The position numbers and the translations under genes are program-made. Source: Mastigamoeba balamuthi (taxonomy: Eukaryota > Evosea > Mastigamoebida > Mastigamoebidae). Taken from it: DNA of 64,000 bases. The DNA is taken from assembly GCA_902651635.1 (NCBI GenBank), contig CACRSC010000020.1, forward strand, positions 252,212 to 316,211, given 5' to 3'. The notes below the pieces were generated by a model that was not told the origin of the DNA, did no database searches, and saw only the letters and a program-made list of their open reading frames with translations. Numbering within the stretch: the first letter of the stretch is position 1; each line of letters opens with the position of its first letter. Shown in pieces: positions 48,201 through 58,180 of the stretch.

Positions 48201-49458
48201 GATGGCGTCGAGGAAGGTGGCACGCGTCAGCGGCCACCCGTTGAGCTCGAGGGCCCTCGACGCCGCCGCCGTGAGCAGCCGCCCCGCGATGAACCCCTCG
48301 AGCGACGCGTGGCTGAGGTTCATCCCCGGCTGGTACTTGGCCATCGCCTTCTGGTACTCCCTGTGTGCGCGACCGCCGCAGAGGCAGGTCAGTCAGAGGG
48401 CCTGCTGCGAGCGAGCGCAGCGCTGGGCACCTGACGATGCGGTACTGCGCTCTGGGGCCGTCGTCGCGGTCGGGGCCCTGCGCTGTGGTGTTGGTGGGCA
48501 TGGGGACCACCTGGCTCATGTACACCGACGACCCCAGCGCAGCCAGCGCCTCCCACGTCAGCGGGGGCACCGCTGCGTGGAGCTCGCTGGCCGTGACCCA
48601 CGCCATGGCGACGTAGGTGACGCCGCCCTTGCGCTGCCTGGCCATCTCGCGCAGCAGCGCCCCCGACATGCTCCCCAGCGCGACCAGCACGACGGCCCTC
48701 GGGTCCCCGCGGGCGCACAGCTGCCCCACAGCGCGCCGCGCCATGTCGACCAGGTCGCCCGGCGCGTCGACGACGGGGTGGCCGTAGCTCGCGAGCAGCT
48801 CTGCGCCCAGGGAGCCCAGCGTCCTGTTGAGGTACCGCAGCGCGTCGCGGCCGAACTGCGTGTCCTGGAAGAAGAGCGCCGTGCTGTTGACAGCGGCCCA
48901 CTCCCTCGCCAGCAGGTGCGCCACGATGGCCCCCATCTCGTCGCCGCCTCCCGCCCGCACGAGCGCCACGCCAGCACGCCCGCCCGAGCGGTCGCGGAGC
49001 TTCTGGCTGCTCGAGAGCGCCCCGACGAAGGGCACCGGGACGCCGTCGCTGCCCGCGGCCTCGCGCAGCCTCTCGAGCGCCCGCTCGCTGGCCGACGACC
49101 CCACGGTGCCGGCCACGGCGAAGGCGCCCCCGCAGAGCAGCCGGTCGACGTTGTGGGCCTGGCCCTCGTCGCTGTAGGCGTCGTCGAGCGTCGCCAGCGC
49201 GTAGGTGACGGCCGACGTCTCGTTGGCGACGGCCAGCGCGGCGCCGAGGCCAGCGCGGGCGTCGACGCCGGCCTGGGCGTGGGGGCCGGTCAGGGGGGCC
49301 GACTGGCCGACGAGGAGCAGCGGGCGGGCGCCTGTGGGGTCGCCCGGGGGCTGCAGGGAGCCGGCGGCCCTCAGGGCCTCTGCGCACGGGGGCGGCGCCC
49401 CAGAGGCCCCGAGCGAGGCCGCGAGGACGAGGCTGAGGCAGAGGCTGAGGGCGGGCAT
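45202..49458 (-). CDS. Receptor pseudokinase R6 (complete, about 1,255 aa)
   Basis: Minus-strand exons in order: 49458-48431, 48360-47796, 47739-47624, 47564-47393, 47337-46302, 46249-46164, 46122-46042, 45996-45855, 45806-45538, 45474-45202 (3,768 nt). The ATG at 49458 gives signal peptide MPALSLCLSLVLAASLGASG. Two PBP1-like domains, a membrane span (LTVILCTTIPGFAVVCLLLV) and kinase homology follow. The degenerate residues are again VAIR, HGN and DFW. The tail differs: SLSSQQGHF replaces SSPQT, though DAADDEML is kept. It is in opposite orientation to R1-R5, next to its deleted relative at 42,378. Confidence 0.9.
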
Positions 49459-49984
49459 CGGGAGGGGGCGGGGGGGCTCGGGGGTGGCTGCTCGCGGCTG
49501 CTGTGCCCCTCGGGGGTGTGGGGAGCCGTTGAACAGAGCGGGACACGTTAACGAGTGCACGAAGTTTCTCAACAGTCGCCGAAACCCGAAACCGGCAACA
49601 GAGATATCCGACGGGGGCACTGCAGGTCATGTGCAAGGTCTAGATCCCGCGACACGCGCTCGCACGCTATCGCAATGGCGGGCAGAGCCAACGGGTTCTC
49701 TCCGAAACCAGTGACGTCGGGTGCCGAGATATCCCTCTGTGTTATCCCCCACACAAGCAGTATTGACGTGGCAATGGCGCCATCGGCAGTGCGCGACTCC
49801 AACGCCCATAACAATAGAAGCTGGTGTCCACTCCTCGCAGGGCCCTCGTGGGCGAACAGCGTAGGCGCTGCCCAGCAGTTGGCTGGCCCTCAAGCGGGCG
49901 AGAGGCTCGCCGAGGAGGAGCATCGCAGACGGCGTGTGTGCGAGGTGCCCCCGGGCCACGAGTGGCCGCTGTGCGGGGTACACG
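49459..49984. other. Intergenic region R6 promoter side
   Basis: About 525 nt between the R6 start and the end of the protease-like gene, both minus strand. Nothing recognised. Confidence 0.5.
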
Positions 49985-51500
49985 TCACGAGCGGACGAGG
50001 GAGAGCGCCTCGCGGAAGTAGCTGTGGCCGACCGAGAGGCACGTGTTGAAGTTGCGGCTCTGCTCCACCAGGGCGCCCTCGCCCTCCTCGAGGTCTACGC
50101 TGCAGTAGAGCGGCGACCCCTCGTGGTGCACAGCCCCGGCGCGGGCTGTGCACATAAGGCGAAATGCCCTGCGAGGTCAGAGGTCGGCCTGCGCGTGAGG
50201 AGTCGCTGCGAACCGGAGCGCTCGTGGACGGCGTCGCTGAAGGCAGCCGAGGCGACCCCGACCACGCGGAGGCTCGCGTCCAGCAGGGGCGACCCGCCCA
50301 TGCGGGGCAGCAACGTGTTCTGCGTGTCGACGGCGCCTGCGTTCACGCCGACGACCTGCGAGACCCCGTCAGGTGAGCGCCTGCAATGGGGCACAGCGGG
50401 GCTGTCGTTGCCTTGCCCACTGTCAGGGAGCGGTGCGGGTACGCGACACGCCGCGGGTCCGGGGGGCTGTGCATCGTGCGCCTGTATACCTCCCCGTCCT
50501 GTGCGGCCCGAATGTCCTGGAAGCCGATGGACAGCACTGGAGCGCCTACTACTGCTGGCGCGTCTGGGCGTGTGAGCGCACATGCAACAGGCGGCGGTTG
50601 CGAGCACCAGGGGGGCTCGGGGAGACGGCCATCCGCGGGAGCCCGAGGCTCAGCAGCTCGGGGGGCGGCGTGAAGAAGAGGACGTCGGCAGCGACTGGGA
50701 CCTGGAGGCGCTGGAGGGGCTCGAGGTTCTCCTCGACGAGCAGCGGGTCGTCGGGCGACTCGGCGACTCTGCATACGTACTGGAAGCGCCTGGCGACGAG
50801 GTCCCTGCGCAGCTCGACAGGCACGAAGTCGGCGAGTCCCGACACGAGCCCCGTTGCGAAGAGGTCAGTCATGTCGTAGTCGAACGCGCCGGGGCACACG
50901 TAGAGCTTGACCTGCTCGAGCTGCGATGCCCCTGCAAGCACACAGCACGCACCCCACTGAGCACACATCCCTCCCTCAGGCGGGCCAGCGGTCTCACCGA
51001 GGCGCTGCAGCAGGTGGAAGGCCGTGACGCCCACCACAGCGCCCTCGTGCTCCAGGAGGAAGAAGGTCGCCGAGGCGCAGTGGTCCCAGGGCGTCCCGGG
51101 TGTGCCCACGCCGGCGTAGACGAGACCTGCCGGCAGCAGCGATGAGAGCACGAGCAAGCAGGGCGTCGAGTGACACCTGTAGCCCTGGCCACCTGCGCCA
51201 CCATTCCCGCTCTCTCGGACACCCACTCCTTGTACGTGTCGTCGCGCGTGCCACGGGACAGCGGGAAGGGGGCAGAGAGGATCGGAGAGCCAGCCGAGCT
51301 GAGCAGGTAGTTGGGGAGGAACCTGATGGAGTCGGTTGCTGTGAGAGCAGCAACGTGAAAGACCCTAAACTGTGATGGAGGAACCTCCCCGGAAAGGTGG
51401 GGTTGCTCTCGTCACTTCGGCAGATGCGTAGAATGCCGAAGCGTAGGTGTTCGAGCGCAGGCGCGCCGGGGCCGGATGCGCAGCGGAAGTCCGTCTTCAT
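49985..51500 (-). CDS. Trypsin-fold (S1-like) protein, probably lacking the catalytic Ser (about 382 aa)
   Basis: Model exons: 51500-51385, 51322-51177, 51126-50998, 50931-50608, 50551-50421, 50355-50214, 50145-49985 (1,149 nt, divisible by three). Features of the chymotrypsin/HtrA-like fold: FFLLEHEGAVVGVTAFHLL resembles the VTAAH strand with its catalytic His; VAADVLFF could supply the Asp; VVGAPVLSIGFQ matches the usual GD.V..IGFP strand. RMGGSPLLDASLRVVGVAS aligns with GNSGGPLLD...VVGV, which puts Gly where the nucleophile Ser should be. No clear signal peptide is seen. It may be an inactive scaffold, or the alignment may be shifted by a residue. The first exon is the least certain. Confidence 0.65.
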
Positions 51501-52378
51501 TCCGAGATGCCCTCCAAGACAGTTGATTCGCAAGGATCTTCGGTACTGAAGAATGAAAATCTGCCCGGTGTGACAACCGCTGGCTCAACGACCCACAGGC
51601 TCTTTTTTGGTCTCTCAGGAGAGACAGTGTTCAACACCTTCATGCAGCTGTATTGCTGCCCCGGGAACCGATTTGTTACCAATGGTTTTGTTAGTGATCC
51701 CAGAGGCAAACTGGGCGGTGCAATTTCACATGGATCCGTGGATTCGATGGCGAGTGACTCAGCCACAGGGGCTCTGCCATCGGGTCTGAACTGGTTTTTT
51801 GTCGAGCAGCATCTATGGTGCGGCTGGGATAAGAAAGAGGTGGGCGAGAGCCTGAAAGCGAATTTAATCCCATACCGGAAAAGGCAACATCAATTCCAAA
51901 CCGATATTTTCAGGTGAAGAAATAAACCCCGTTGTTGTACGGAGGAAGGAAGCGCTTCCGACAGAGATGAACCTCTCTGATCGTTTCTCTGAGGCATCAG
52001 AAATGACCTAAATACAACATTTCAACTGAATCCAAAAAATGAGGTGCCTCAGAAGTCCCTCCCGGTCAGCAATATACCGCAACTGCCCGACATGAGAAGC
52101 TACAACCGGGTTTACCAGCCGCCCTGAATCTGGACCTTCAGCCGCGTCCATATTATTCTTTTTCGACAAATGTGGGTAATTATTATCAGCCTTTATTGCT
52201 GGGGTGGAGTTTACCCCGATTCGTTTCTTTTCTGTCCTTGTCCGTTCTCCGCCAGCCCGCGCCGTCAGTGCTCCTCTACGAGATAGGAGCAGAATAGACT
52301 TCTGCCTCTGGTCATCTCACTTTGCATCGTTGCCTCGTTGCAGCAAGTCCCCCACTCCCCCACTCCCCCACATCCGGC
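51501..52378. other. Intergenic region protease-like to gene C
   Basis: About 880 nt, AT-richer than average, between divergent genes. No gene, RNA or repeat supported. Confidence 0.5.
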
Positions 52379-53373
52379 ATGTCCGAGACATCCGTGCGCC
52401 AAGACCAGCAGCAGTACGACGCTGCTGCGCCCCCGCGCATGTGGGCGTCTTCCAGTAAGGTCTTCGTGTCGGCCCCCTTCCAGGTGCGCGCCGGCCCCTC
52501 GCCCACGTGCGGGGGAGAATTGCAGCTCTCAACTCCACTTGCGCAGGTCACTTTTACCGCTGGCGCGACGTGGATGCAGCAACACGGCGTCACCGAGGCC
52601 TCCGTGAGGGACGCTGCGGGGTCTGCACGGCTGTTCCTCGAGGGCTCGACGCACCACGGTGAGCGTTCGTGCCAACGCCTTAGAGCTCACCGGGGGAGGA
52701 CAACAGAAGAGGAGGAGCTGCAGCCCTGCAGGCGCTGCTGCCACCGGAGGGGCGCCAGCGTAACCCTGGGCTTTGCTCCAGCCGATGCCGCTCTCGGCAG
52801 CTCTATCGCCGAGGCCGCGGCCCCAGCAGCTGGCGCGGGGACGGTTGTCGTTAAGTTCAATTACTGCCGGTCGTGCGTGTCTACAAATAGCACCCCAGTC
52901 AGCAGGGGAACGCTCCCTCCCCTCTGACGCCTGCGCCAACGCACCGCGCACGCAGATACTGCAACTCGTCGAGGTTGCACCTCGGGGGCCGCGTCGTGGT
53001 GGTGCTCGAGTTGCTCGACGGCCTCGGCAACGTCGTCGCGAGGCCGCAGACGCAGCCGCTGATGCTGTGCTCCAAGCCCACGCTGCACTCCTCGCCCTCT
53101 GTCGAAACCGCAGCGCCGCCGACGGCGAGCCCCCTGGTCTCCCACCTCTCGCTCGCCGACGGCCTGCCACCGTTCGTAGCGGCGCAGGCGCAGGCGCAGG
53201 CGCAGGCGCAGCAGTGGCCGCAGTACCTCGTGGCCGCGCCCGCGGGCAGCGCAGCTGCCGACAGCGGGGCAGAGGACCCGATGGCACGGCAGCTGGCGGA
53301 GCTCGAGGCCACGCTGTACGGCCAGCTGCTCAAGCTCCAGTACGTCAAGTACATCCTGCTGCAGCCGCGCTAA
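52379..53373 (+). CDS. Putative DNA-binding protein C, four-member family (about 266 aa)
   Basis: Exons 52379-52483, 52547-52658, 52707-52872, 52956-53373. It gives the clearest version of the family: APPRMWASSSKVFVSAPFQ, VTFTAGATWMQQHGVTEASV, LQPCRRCCHRRG, VVKFNYCRSYCNSSRLHLGG, LLDGLGNVVARPQTQPLML, then a variable Pro/Ala/Gln linker with a QAQAQAQA run from a CAGGCG repeat. The C-terminus holds the conserved helix LAELEATLYGQLLKLQYVKY. The Cys cluster may bind a metal. Tandem with gene D. The function as a transcription factor is inferred from resemblance to the SPT23/MGA2-type core and is not proven. Confidence 0.78.
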
Positions 53374-53796
53374 GGGCCCAAGGGCTCCATCATTCAAGCC
53401 ACCTCGGGCAGCCGAGGGCCGCGCTGATCAGTTGTCCGCGGGGGCCGCGGCAGGGGGCAGCTCAGCAACACCGGCCCGCTCGGCACCCCGCTGTACAGGA
53501 GGGCCCGTGGCGGAGGACGCACATTCACCCGGGCGGGCGGGCGGACCACAAACACACACACACGCACACGGCACACACCTTTACACCTTTTGCGCAACAA
53601 AGGCCGAATAGGGGAGGAGCAGTTTGCGTCGGCGCATTTGGTCACCTTTTTCGGTGCCCGTCGAAGCGTTACTGTTCCACTTCGCCCTTTCCGTCCAATT
53701 CCGGTCTGTCGGGCCCGTTTCGGTGGGGCACGCCCACCCTGAGTCACCGAGGAGGTATCTGTGCTGGTTCTCTGAACAGCAACATCCCACCCGCCA
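53374..53796. other. Intergenic region gene C to gene D
   Basis: About 420 nt; includes a short CA-rich run near 53,550-53,580. No gene. Confidence 0.5.
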
Positions 53797-54718
53797 ATGG
53801 CCGCCCCCGAGGCCGCAGACGCAGACGCCCCTCCGCGCGTGTGGGCGTCGGCCGCAAAGGTCTACGCGCTGACACCCTTCCAGGTGCCCGCCCCCCCCAC
53901 CCCCACGGTCCCCACGGCCTCGGCCTCAACACCCCCAACGGCCCACGTCCGCCAAGGTGGCATTCGAGGCCGGCGTCGCGTGGATGGCGCAGCACCGAGT
54001 CACAGAGGAGCTCGTCCGGGGCCAGGCTGGCAGGGCACGGCTCTTCCTCGAGGACCCGGGAGGCCGCCACGGTGAGCCTGCCACGCCTGCCACTGGGGCC
54101 TGATCCCCGCCCGCTCTGACCTCGGGGCTCAGCAGAGGCCGCGGGAGAGGAACTGCCGCTCTGCCAGCGGTGCTGCGCCAGGCGGGGGGCCAACGTGACG
54201 CTGGGCTTCTCGCCAGCCAGCGAGAGAACCACAGCCGCAGCCGCAGCAGCAGCCGCGAGCACCACCGCACGGGACACGTGCGTCGTCCTCTTCGACTACT
54301 GCCGCTCGTACGTGCATACGACGGGGGGAAGGGGAGGACACGGAAGAGGGGGCCACTTAGCACCATCTGGTGCAGATACTGCTACTCGTCGCGGTTGCAC
54401 CTCGGGGGCCGCGTGGTGATCGAGGTCGAGGTGCTCGACTGCCTGGGCAACGTCGTCGCGCGGCCCCGCACGCAGCCACTGATGCTGTGCTCCAAGCCCA
54501 CGGCCCGCGCGTCGCCCGTCGTGCCTGAGGCCCCCGAGCCCCTGGGGCCCCTCGCCTCGCAGCTGGGACTCGCGGGAGACGGCGCTGGCGCTGCTGCCGC
54601 CCAGGCGCCACAGGCAGCGGACGACGGGAACCTCGCGCGGCAGCTGGCGGAGCTCGAGGCGACGCTGTACGGCCAGCTGCTCAACGTCCGGATGGCCATG
54701 CTGCTCTACCGCAGCTGA
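53797..54718 (+). CDS. Putative DNA-binding protein D, four-member family (about 238 aa)
   Basis: Exons 53797-53883, 53957-54071, 54136-54307, 54376-54718 (717 nt). Same intron positions and phases as A-C. Motifs: APPRVWASAAKVYALTPFQ, VAFEAGVAWMAQHRVTEEL, LCQRCCARRGANVTLGFSP, FDYCRSYCYSSRLHLGGR, EVLDCLGNVVARPRTQPLML and the C-terminal LAELEATLYGQLLNV helix. It is a tandem duplicate of gene C. Role as for the other members: possible nuclear regulator, unproven. Confidence 0.78.
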
Positions 54719-54973
54719 GAGCGCTCGCTCGGTCCGAGGGCCTGTGTGTATTCGAATTCAATTGAGCCCTCGTCGTCCTCTCCCCCCGCCCACCTCAGTG
54801 GCAGCGGCAGGCACAGCGGTAGAGCGACAGAGAACCGATGGCAGTTGTTGTTGTTGCACGCAGTGTTATTCAGCGGGGCCTCGGCCATTGCTTGGCTGCA
54901 GCCCCCCAACGGCCCAGAGGAGGGCGGCGGGGGTGGGCACCGACGCGAGACAGCCCGGTGCGACGCTCCTACT

Positions 54974-57140
54974 TTACTGGGACTCGGGCTCCTCTGCCTG
55001 CTTCTCCTGCTCGATGACAATGTCGCTGGCCCTGACCTCGTCGAGCAGCCCCGCGGCCTCGAGCTCCTTGGCCTCGTGCTGCTGCTCCTCGCCGCTCTCC
55101 CTCAGCGGCTGCTCGGCCGCCTCCTCGTCGTCGTCGTGCAGGTCGAGGTCCTCGTCGACCTCGACGGCCTCCTCGTCCTCGGGCGCGCCGTCCTTGCGGC
55201 CCACGGCGAGCGCGTGCTCCTCGTGCTCTCGAGTCGATGAGGTCGACGCGCGTGCTGCTCTCGCTGTGCTGCACGGGCGCCTCGCTCTCCTCCTCCTCCT
55301 CCGCCGCCGGCACCGTCGCCGCCGCCGTGTGCTGGTCGGACTGCTCGGCCCCCAGCAGGTCGATCAGGTTCGCGCTGGCTGTGCTCTGCCCCTCGTGCTC
55401 CTCGTGCTCCTCGAGGTCGATCAGGGACGCCGCCGCGTGGGACTCGTGCGCGCCGCTGTCGGCCTGCTGCTCCTCGTGCTCCTCGAAATCAATCAGAGAC
55501 GCCTTGGGCGCAACAGGGGCCGCTCCAGCGCTCTGCTCCTCGTGCTCCTCGATGTCGATGAGGCTCCCCGCTGCGGCTGCGTGCGGCTGAGGCGCATCAG
55601 CAGTGGGCTCCTCCAAGTCGATCGGCGACGTCTGGGGAGCAGCGGGGGCCGCGCTCTGCTCCTCGTGCAGGGCCTCGTGCTCGGGCTCGGCGGCTGCGGG
55701 CTCCTCGTGCTCCACATGCAGCGGATGCTCCTCCTCGGCCACCGCGCGCTCCTCGTGGGCCTCGGGCTCCTCCACAACGGCCTCCTCTGCGCTGTCGCGA
55801 AGGGGCTCCTCGTGCACGGGCTCCTCCGCCCCCTCGTGCGCCTGCGGCTGCTCCACAGGGGCCGCCTCCTCCTCGTGGGCCTGGGGCGGCTCCACAGCGG
55901 CATCCGCCGCCTCCTCGTGGGCCTCGGGCTCCTCGTGGTGGTCCTCCGACAGCGTCTCGGCCGCGGGCTCCGACGACGACGCCGTGGCGGGCTCCTCCTC
56001 GGCAGGGGCCTGTAGCTCATGGGACTGCGGCGGCTGCTGATGCGGGGCCTCGCAGACCTCGAAGTGCTCGGCGGCGGCAGGGGCGGCGGGGGCGTCCTGC
56101 AGGGCCTTGGGGCCGACCTTGGCGACGGCCTGCAGGAGGCACTGCAGGCGCTCCTCGACGACGGCGCGCTGGCGCTTCTGGTCCGCCAGCGCCGCCTCGA
56201 CGGCGTAGACGCGGGCCTCGGCCTCCTCGGCGCGCTTCTTGTACATCTCGACCTGCACGCCCAGCTGCTCGCAGCGCCCCGCCTTCTCGTAGACGGGCTC
56301 CGACGCCCTGCGGTACTCGTCGTAGTCGCGGCGCAGGCGCGCGTTCTCCTCCGCCAGCTCCGCGCGCCGCGCCTCCTGCTCCTCGCGCGACGCGTTGAGC
56401 CGCGCCTCGAGCGCCCGCGCGCGGGCCACCGCCTCGGAGAGCTCCTCGCGCGTGCGCTCCGTCTCGGCGACCTTCTCGCGCATCGCCGCCCGCTCCCTCT
56501 CGACCTCCTCGGGCGCCGCGCCCGCCGGCGCCGCGACGCTGTCGGTCTGCGCCTCGTCCGACTGCTGCGCCTGCGGCTGCTGCGCCGGGCGGGCCTCGAG
56601 CTGCGTCTTGAGCTCCGCTGTCTCCGCGCGCAGCTGCTCGACGGCGGCCCTGAGCTCGTCGCGCTCCTTGGTCAGCGCGGGCACCTGCTCCTCCAGCTGC
56701 CTCTCGCGCTCCGAGGGCCCCTGCTGCTGCGCCTGCGCCTGCGCGTGCTGCGGCGCGCGCGCCGTCGACGACGCGGTCCTCGCGGCGCCCGCAGAGGGCC
56801 GAGCGCGCGACGGCGTCGCAGCAGCGCCAGCGCGAGGGGCGGCGGCCGTGCGCGACGTTGACGGCGCGGGGACGCGCGGGGAGGCCGTCGAGGCGAGGCC
56901 GCGGGAGCCGAGGGCCGAGGAGCGGGCGGCCGGCGCGGCGGCAGAGGCGCCCGGGGACGCGGTGCCGCGGCGCGCGGCCGTCGACGCCGTCGCAGCGGCG
57001 CCCGTGCGCGCAGACGTCGCCGTCGCGGGCTTCGTGGGCGTCGCCGTGCCGCTGCGCGACGACGACGACGTGGACGACAGCGCGGTCCTCGAAGCTGGAA
57101 CGGTGAGCAGGTATGGGTTTGCTTGCGTCAGATGCGTCAT
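54974..57140 (-). CDS. Coiled-coil protein with repeated clathrin-box-like LID motifs
   Basis: The N-terminal third is Ala/Ser/Thr/Arg-rich and basic. A predicted long coiled coil follows, from ERERQLEEQVPALTKERDEL to the RAVVEERLQCLLQAV region. The C-terminal third is very acidic. It contains a series of short blocks, PIDLEEP, SLIDIEEHEE, SLIDFEEHEE, SLIDLEEHEE and NLIDLLG, each fitting the clathrin-box pattern L-hydrophobic-x-hydrophobic-acidic. Near 55,226-55,240 the frame shifts: compared with the other blocks one C and one G appear to be missing inside an LIDLEEHEEH copy. After that the acidic sequence continues in another frame to a stop at 54974. This could be a sequencing error. The ATG at 57140 is only the first ATG in the frame; upstream exons are possible. 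Likely an endocytic adaptor or scaffold. Confidence 0.7.
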
Positions 57141-58180
57141 AAATGGTGTGGAAAACCCCGGGAGGGAAAAACAGAAATCAGTTGTCTCAGGGGAAAAGAG
57201 CACTTGGGCGTTTTAGTTGCTGTTCGTGCACAGCGCACTCCGCAGAAGACACGATATTTTGGGGTCTCGAAAGAGGCAAAGCCGTTTGGGCGCGGATCTC
57301 GCGGGATGCGACGCCGCCGACGCGACAGAAGAGCACGCAGGGGTGCACAGGCCATCCGCGTGGAAAAGCACACGGAACGGCGGGAGGACGGACGGCGGCG
57401 TGGGACAAGGGCCATCCGCCTCACCGCGTTTTCAACGCGCGAAAAAGAAAACGCCGGCTCCCAACACAAAAGCGTGCAGGTGGCCAACACATCATCCGGC
57501 GCCCCAGATCCCGGCACGCAAACGCTATCCAAGCGCCAGCCCCACGGCGAGTAGCCCGAAGCGACAGCGGGAGAGGGAGAGAGGGAGAGAGGGCGAGAGG
57601 GAGGAGAGGGAGGAGAGGGAGGAAGTGGTGGTGGTGGTGGGAGAGAAGAGAGAGGGGAGGGAGAGAGGAGGAGGGGGTCGCACAGGCGGGCGGGTGCGCT
57701 GCTGCCCCTGCGGCGGCCCTCGTGCCTGCGGCGCCCGTGCGGGCTGTCGCCGTCCTGGCGCTCGCCGTTGCACCCCCTGCCGCGGCTGCAGAGGGCCCCG
57801 TGCCTGCGCGGTCGCGAGGGAGAGAGGGGGAGAGGGAGAGAGCGGACTGCTGTGTGGGCGACCGGCGGGGCCAATTCAAATCCAATTGGGGCCCGGGGGC
57901 AGAAGAGGGCACAACACGCTGGGCGGGCGCGGGCGCACGGGAGCGCGAGGAGCTGGACGGCAGCGGGGGCCTGGCAGACGCGGTGGACGCGGCACCGGTG
58001 GGAGCGGCGGCAGCTGTGCGCCTCATCGCTGATAAGCACAAAAAAAGAGCAGTGGCAAATTAAAGAGACAACACAGCAAAATATCCTCGCCCTGGGATAT
58101 TATTCTGTTCTAGATTTTTCCACGGGATAATATCTCTGACGTTACGTATGTTGTTCCCCTTGAGATGACGTTGAACGCCG
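57141..58180. other. Region between coiled-coil gene and TRM10
   Basis: GC-rich, low-complexity region with a purine-rich tract (separate entry). On the minus strand, 57,690-58,026 can encode Ala/Thr/Ser/Arg-rich sequence starting MRRTAAAAPTGAASTASARP. Its composition resembles the N-terminal part of the coiled-coil protein, so 5' exons may lie here. I cannot fix their borders. Confidence 0.35.
57568..57680. repeat. Purine-rich low-complexity tract (GGGAGA/GGAGA)
   Basis: More than 100 nt made almost only of G and A on the plus strand, with GGGAGAGG, GGTGGTGG and AGAGGGAG units. It could form triplex or G-rich structures. On the minus strand it is a polypyrimidine tract. Confidence 0.85.

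Noticed and set aside
51447-51917. 156-codon plus-strand frame
   Set aside because: It overlaps the first exon of the protease-like gene on the other strand and shows no recognisable domain.
57137-58039. 300-codon minus-strand frame as a separate gene
   Set aside because: Runs through the polypyrimidine tract and looks like low-complexity translation; at most parts may be 5' exons of the coiled-coil gene in another frame.
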